From positions 682,001-746,000 of the forward strand of contig NZ_CP108474.1 in assembly GCF_036226445.1 (NCBI RefSeq): a stretch of 64,000 nucleotides of DNA, read 5' to 3'. The stretch is from Streptomyces sp. NBC_01255 (GTDB lineage: Bacteria; Actinomycetota; Actinomycetes; Streptomycetales; Streptomycetaceae). The notes beneath the pieces were generated by a model. That model was not told the origin of the DNA, did not search any database, and saw nothing but the letters and a program-made list of their open reading frames with translations. This document shows positions 63,580 through 64,000 of this stretch, piece by piece; positions within the stretch are counted from its first letter, which is position 1; each line of letters opens with the position of its first letter. Made by a program: the position numbers and the translations under genes.

Positions 63580-64000
63580 TCAGTCGGCCCCTGCCACGGC
63601 GTTATGCCCCGGGGCGCCGAGGGCCGCGCTGTGGGCGAGTGCCTCCGCGTGGGCGGCCCGGGTGTGGTGCAGGACGGTCGCGGCCCGATCGGCCGCGCGC
63701 CCTTCGGGGTGCCAGCCGAGGAGGTGCCGCCAGACGAGCGGGGCGCCGGACAGGGGGCGGGTCACGATGCCCGGCGTCGCGGGGAAGGTGGCCCGGCAGA
63801 GGCCGACGGCCCGCCCCACCTGGACCAGGTGCACACAGGAGGCGGTGTCCGTCTCGTACACGCAGGCCGGGGTGAAGCCCGCGCGGACGCAGGCGGCGGC
63901 GAAGCAGTCGCCGAAGCAGCCGTCGCCCGGGACGTCGGTCCAGGCCTCCACCGCCAGTTCGGCCAGGTCGAGTTCGGTACGGGACGCCAGCGGGTGGTCG
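63580..64000 (-). CDS. LysR family regulator, C-terminal part
   Basis: The open frame runs off the right edge, so the N-terminal DNA-binding domain is missing. The visible 140 residues resemble the second half of a LysR effector domain: DHPLASRTELDLAELAVEAWTDV, then the effector-cleft region and GIVTRPLSGAPLVWRHLLGWHPEG. The C-terminus is Ala/His rich. The partial protein gives no clue to its target. It is on the same strand as the protease, 70 nt upstream of it. Confidence 0.72.
   Translation of the reverse strand, partial: DHPLASRTELDLAELAVEAWTDVPGDGCFGDCFAAACVRAGFTPACVYETDTASCVHLVQVGRAVGLCRATFPATPGIVTRPLSGAPLVWRHLLGWHPEGRAADRAATVLHHTRAAHAEALAHSAALGAPGHNAVAGAD

Overview
The window is from a high-GC actinomycete chromosome, almost certainly a Streptomyces or close relative. 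Coding density is high, codon third positions are strongly G/C, many starts are GTG or TTG, and 4-nt stop/start overlaps are common. The gene content fits too: a protocatechuate cluster in the Streptomyces order pcaIJFHGBL, sugar ABC systems lacking their own ATPase, secreted GH81 and pectate lyase enzymes, and a streptogrisin-like protease. I recognised no tRNA, rRNA, CRISPR array, phage gene or transposase. No gene-free stretch exceeds 300 bases.

Layout. 3-746: end of a flavin amine oxidase. 787-2295: SulP anion transporter. 2492-6606: MMPL exporter followed by a two-component pair. 6626-8806: SpoIIE-type phosphatase. 8862-18184 (minus): an aromatic catabolic block, pcaI-J-F-H-G-B-L then pobA, closed by a 17-bp hairpin and followed by a FAD oxidoreductase. 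18403-20079: a divergent regulator made of two IclR units in one chain. 20264-22654: EF-hand protein, ABM-domain membrane protein and acyl-CoA ligase. 22868-26111: a ribose/xylose/fructose-type sugar ABC transporter. 26131-28980: DUF6328-like membrane protein, BCCT transporter, SRPBCC protein. 29260-33399: nitrate reductase fused to a CysJ-like flavoprotein.

33475-40434 holds an ankyrin protein, a secreted pectate lyase with a clear promoter and operator, a secreted unknown protein, a TetR regulator with a FAD monooxygenase whose promoter carries a CGGATAC/GTATCCG palindrome, a signal-less GH16-like protein and a LapA-like protein. 40484-49786 is a divergent glycan locus. On the minus strand are a secreted (alpha/alpha)6-type enzyme of unknown family and a class V aminotransferase. 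On the plus strand is a five-gene cassette (binding protein, two permeases, GH36-type enzyme, LacI regulator) in which every junction is a 4-nt overlap. 49822-52006: GntR regulator and Tat-exported amidohydrolase with a matched operator pair. 52074-52880: secreted YdcF-like protein.

53119-62075 looks like a complete beta-1,3-glucan regulon: LacI regulator, secreted GH81 endo-glucanase with a glucan-binding tail, binding protein, two permeases and an intracellular GH1 beta-glucosidase. Three near-identical 16-bp operators (TTGAGAGCGCTCTCAA type) sit before the regulator, the GH81 gene and the transporter. Polymer would be cut outside the cell, oligomers imported, and glucose released inside, with the ATPase supplied from elsewhere, presumably MsiK. 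The window ends with the streptogrisin C-like protease (62154-63509) and the C-terminal part of a LysR regulator (63580-64000).
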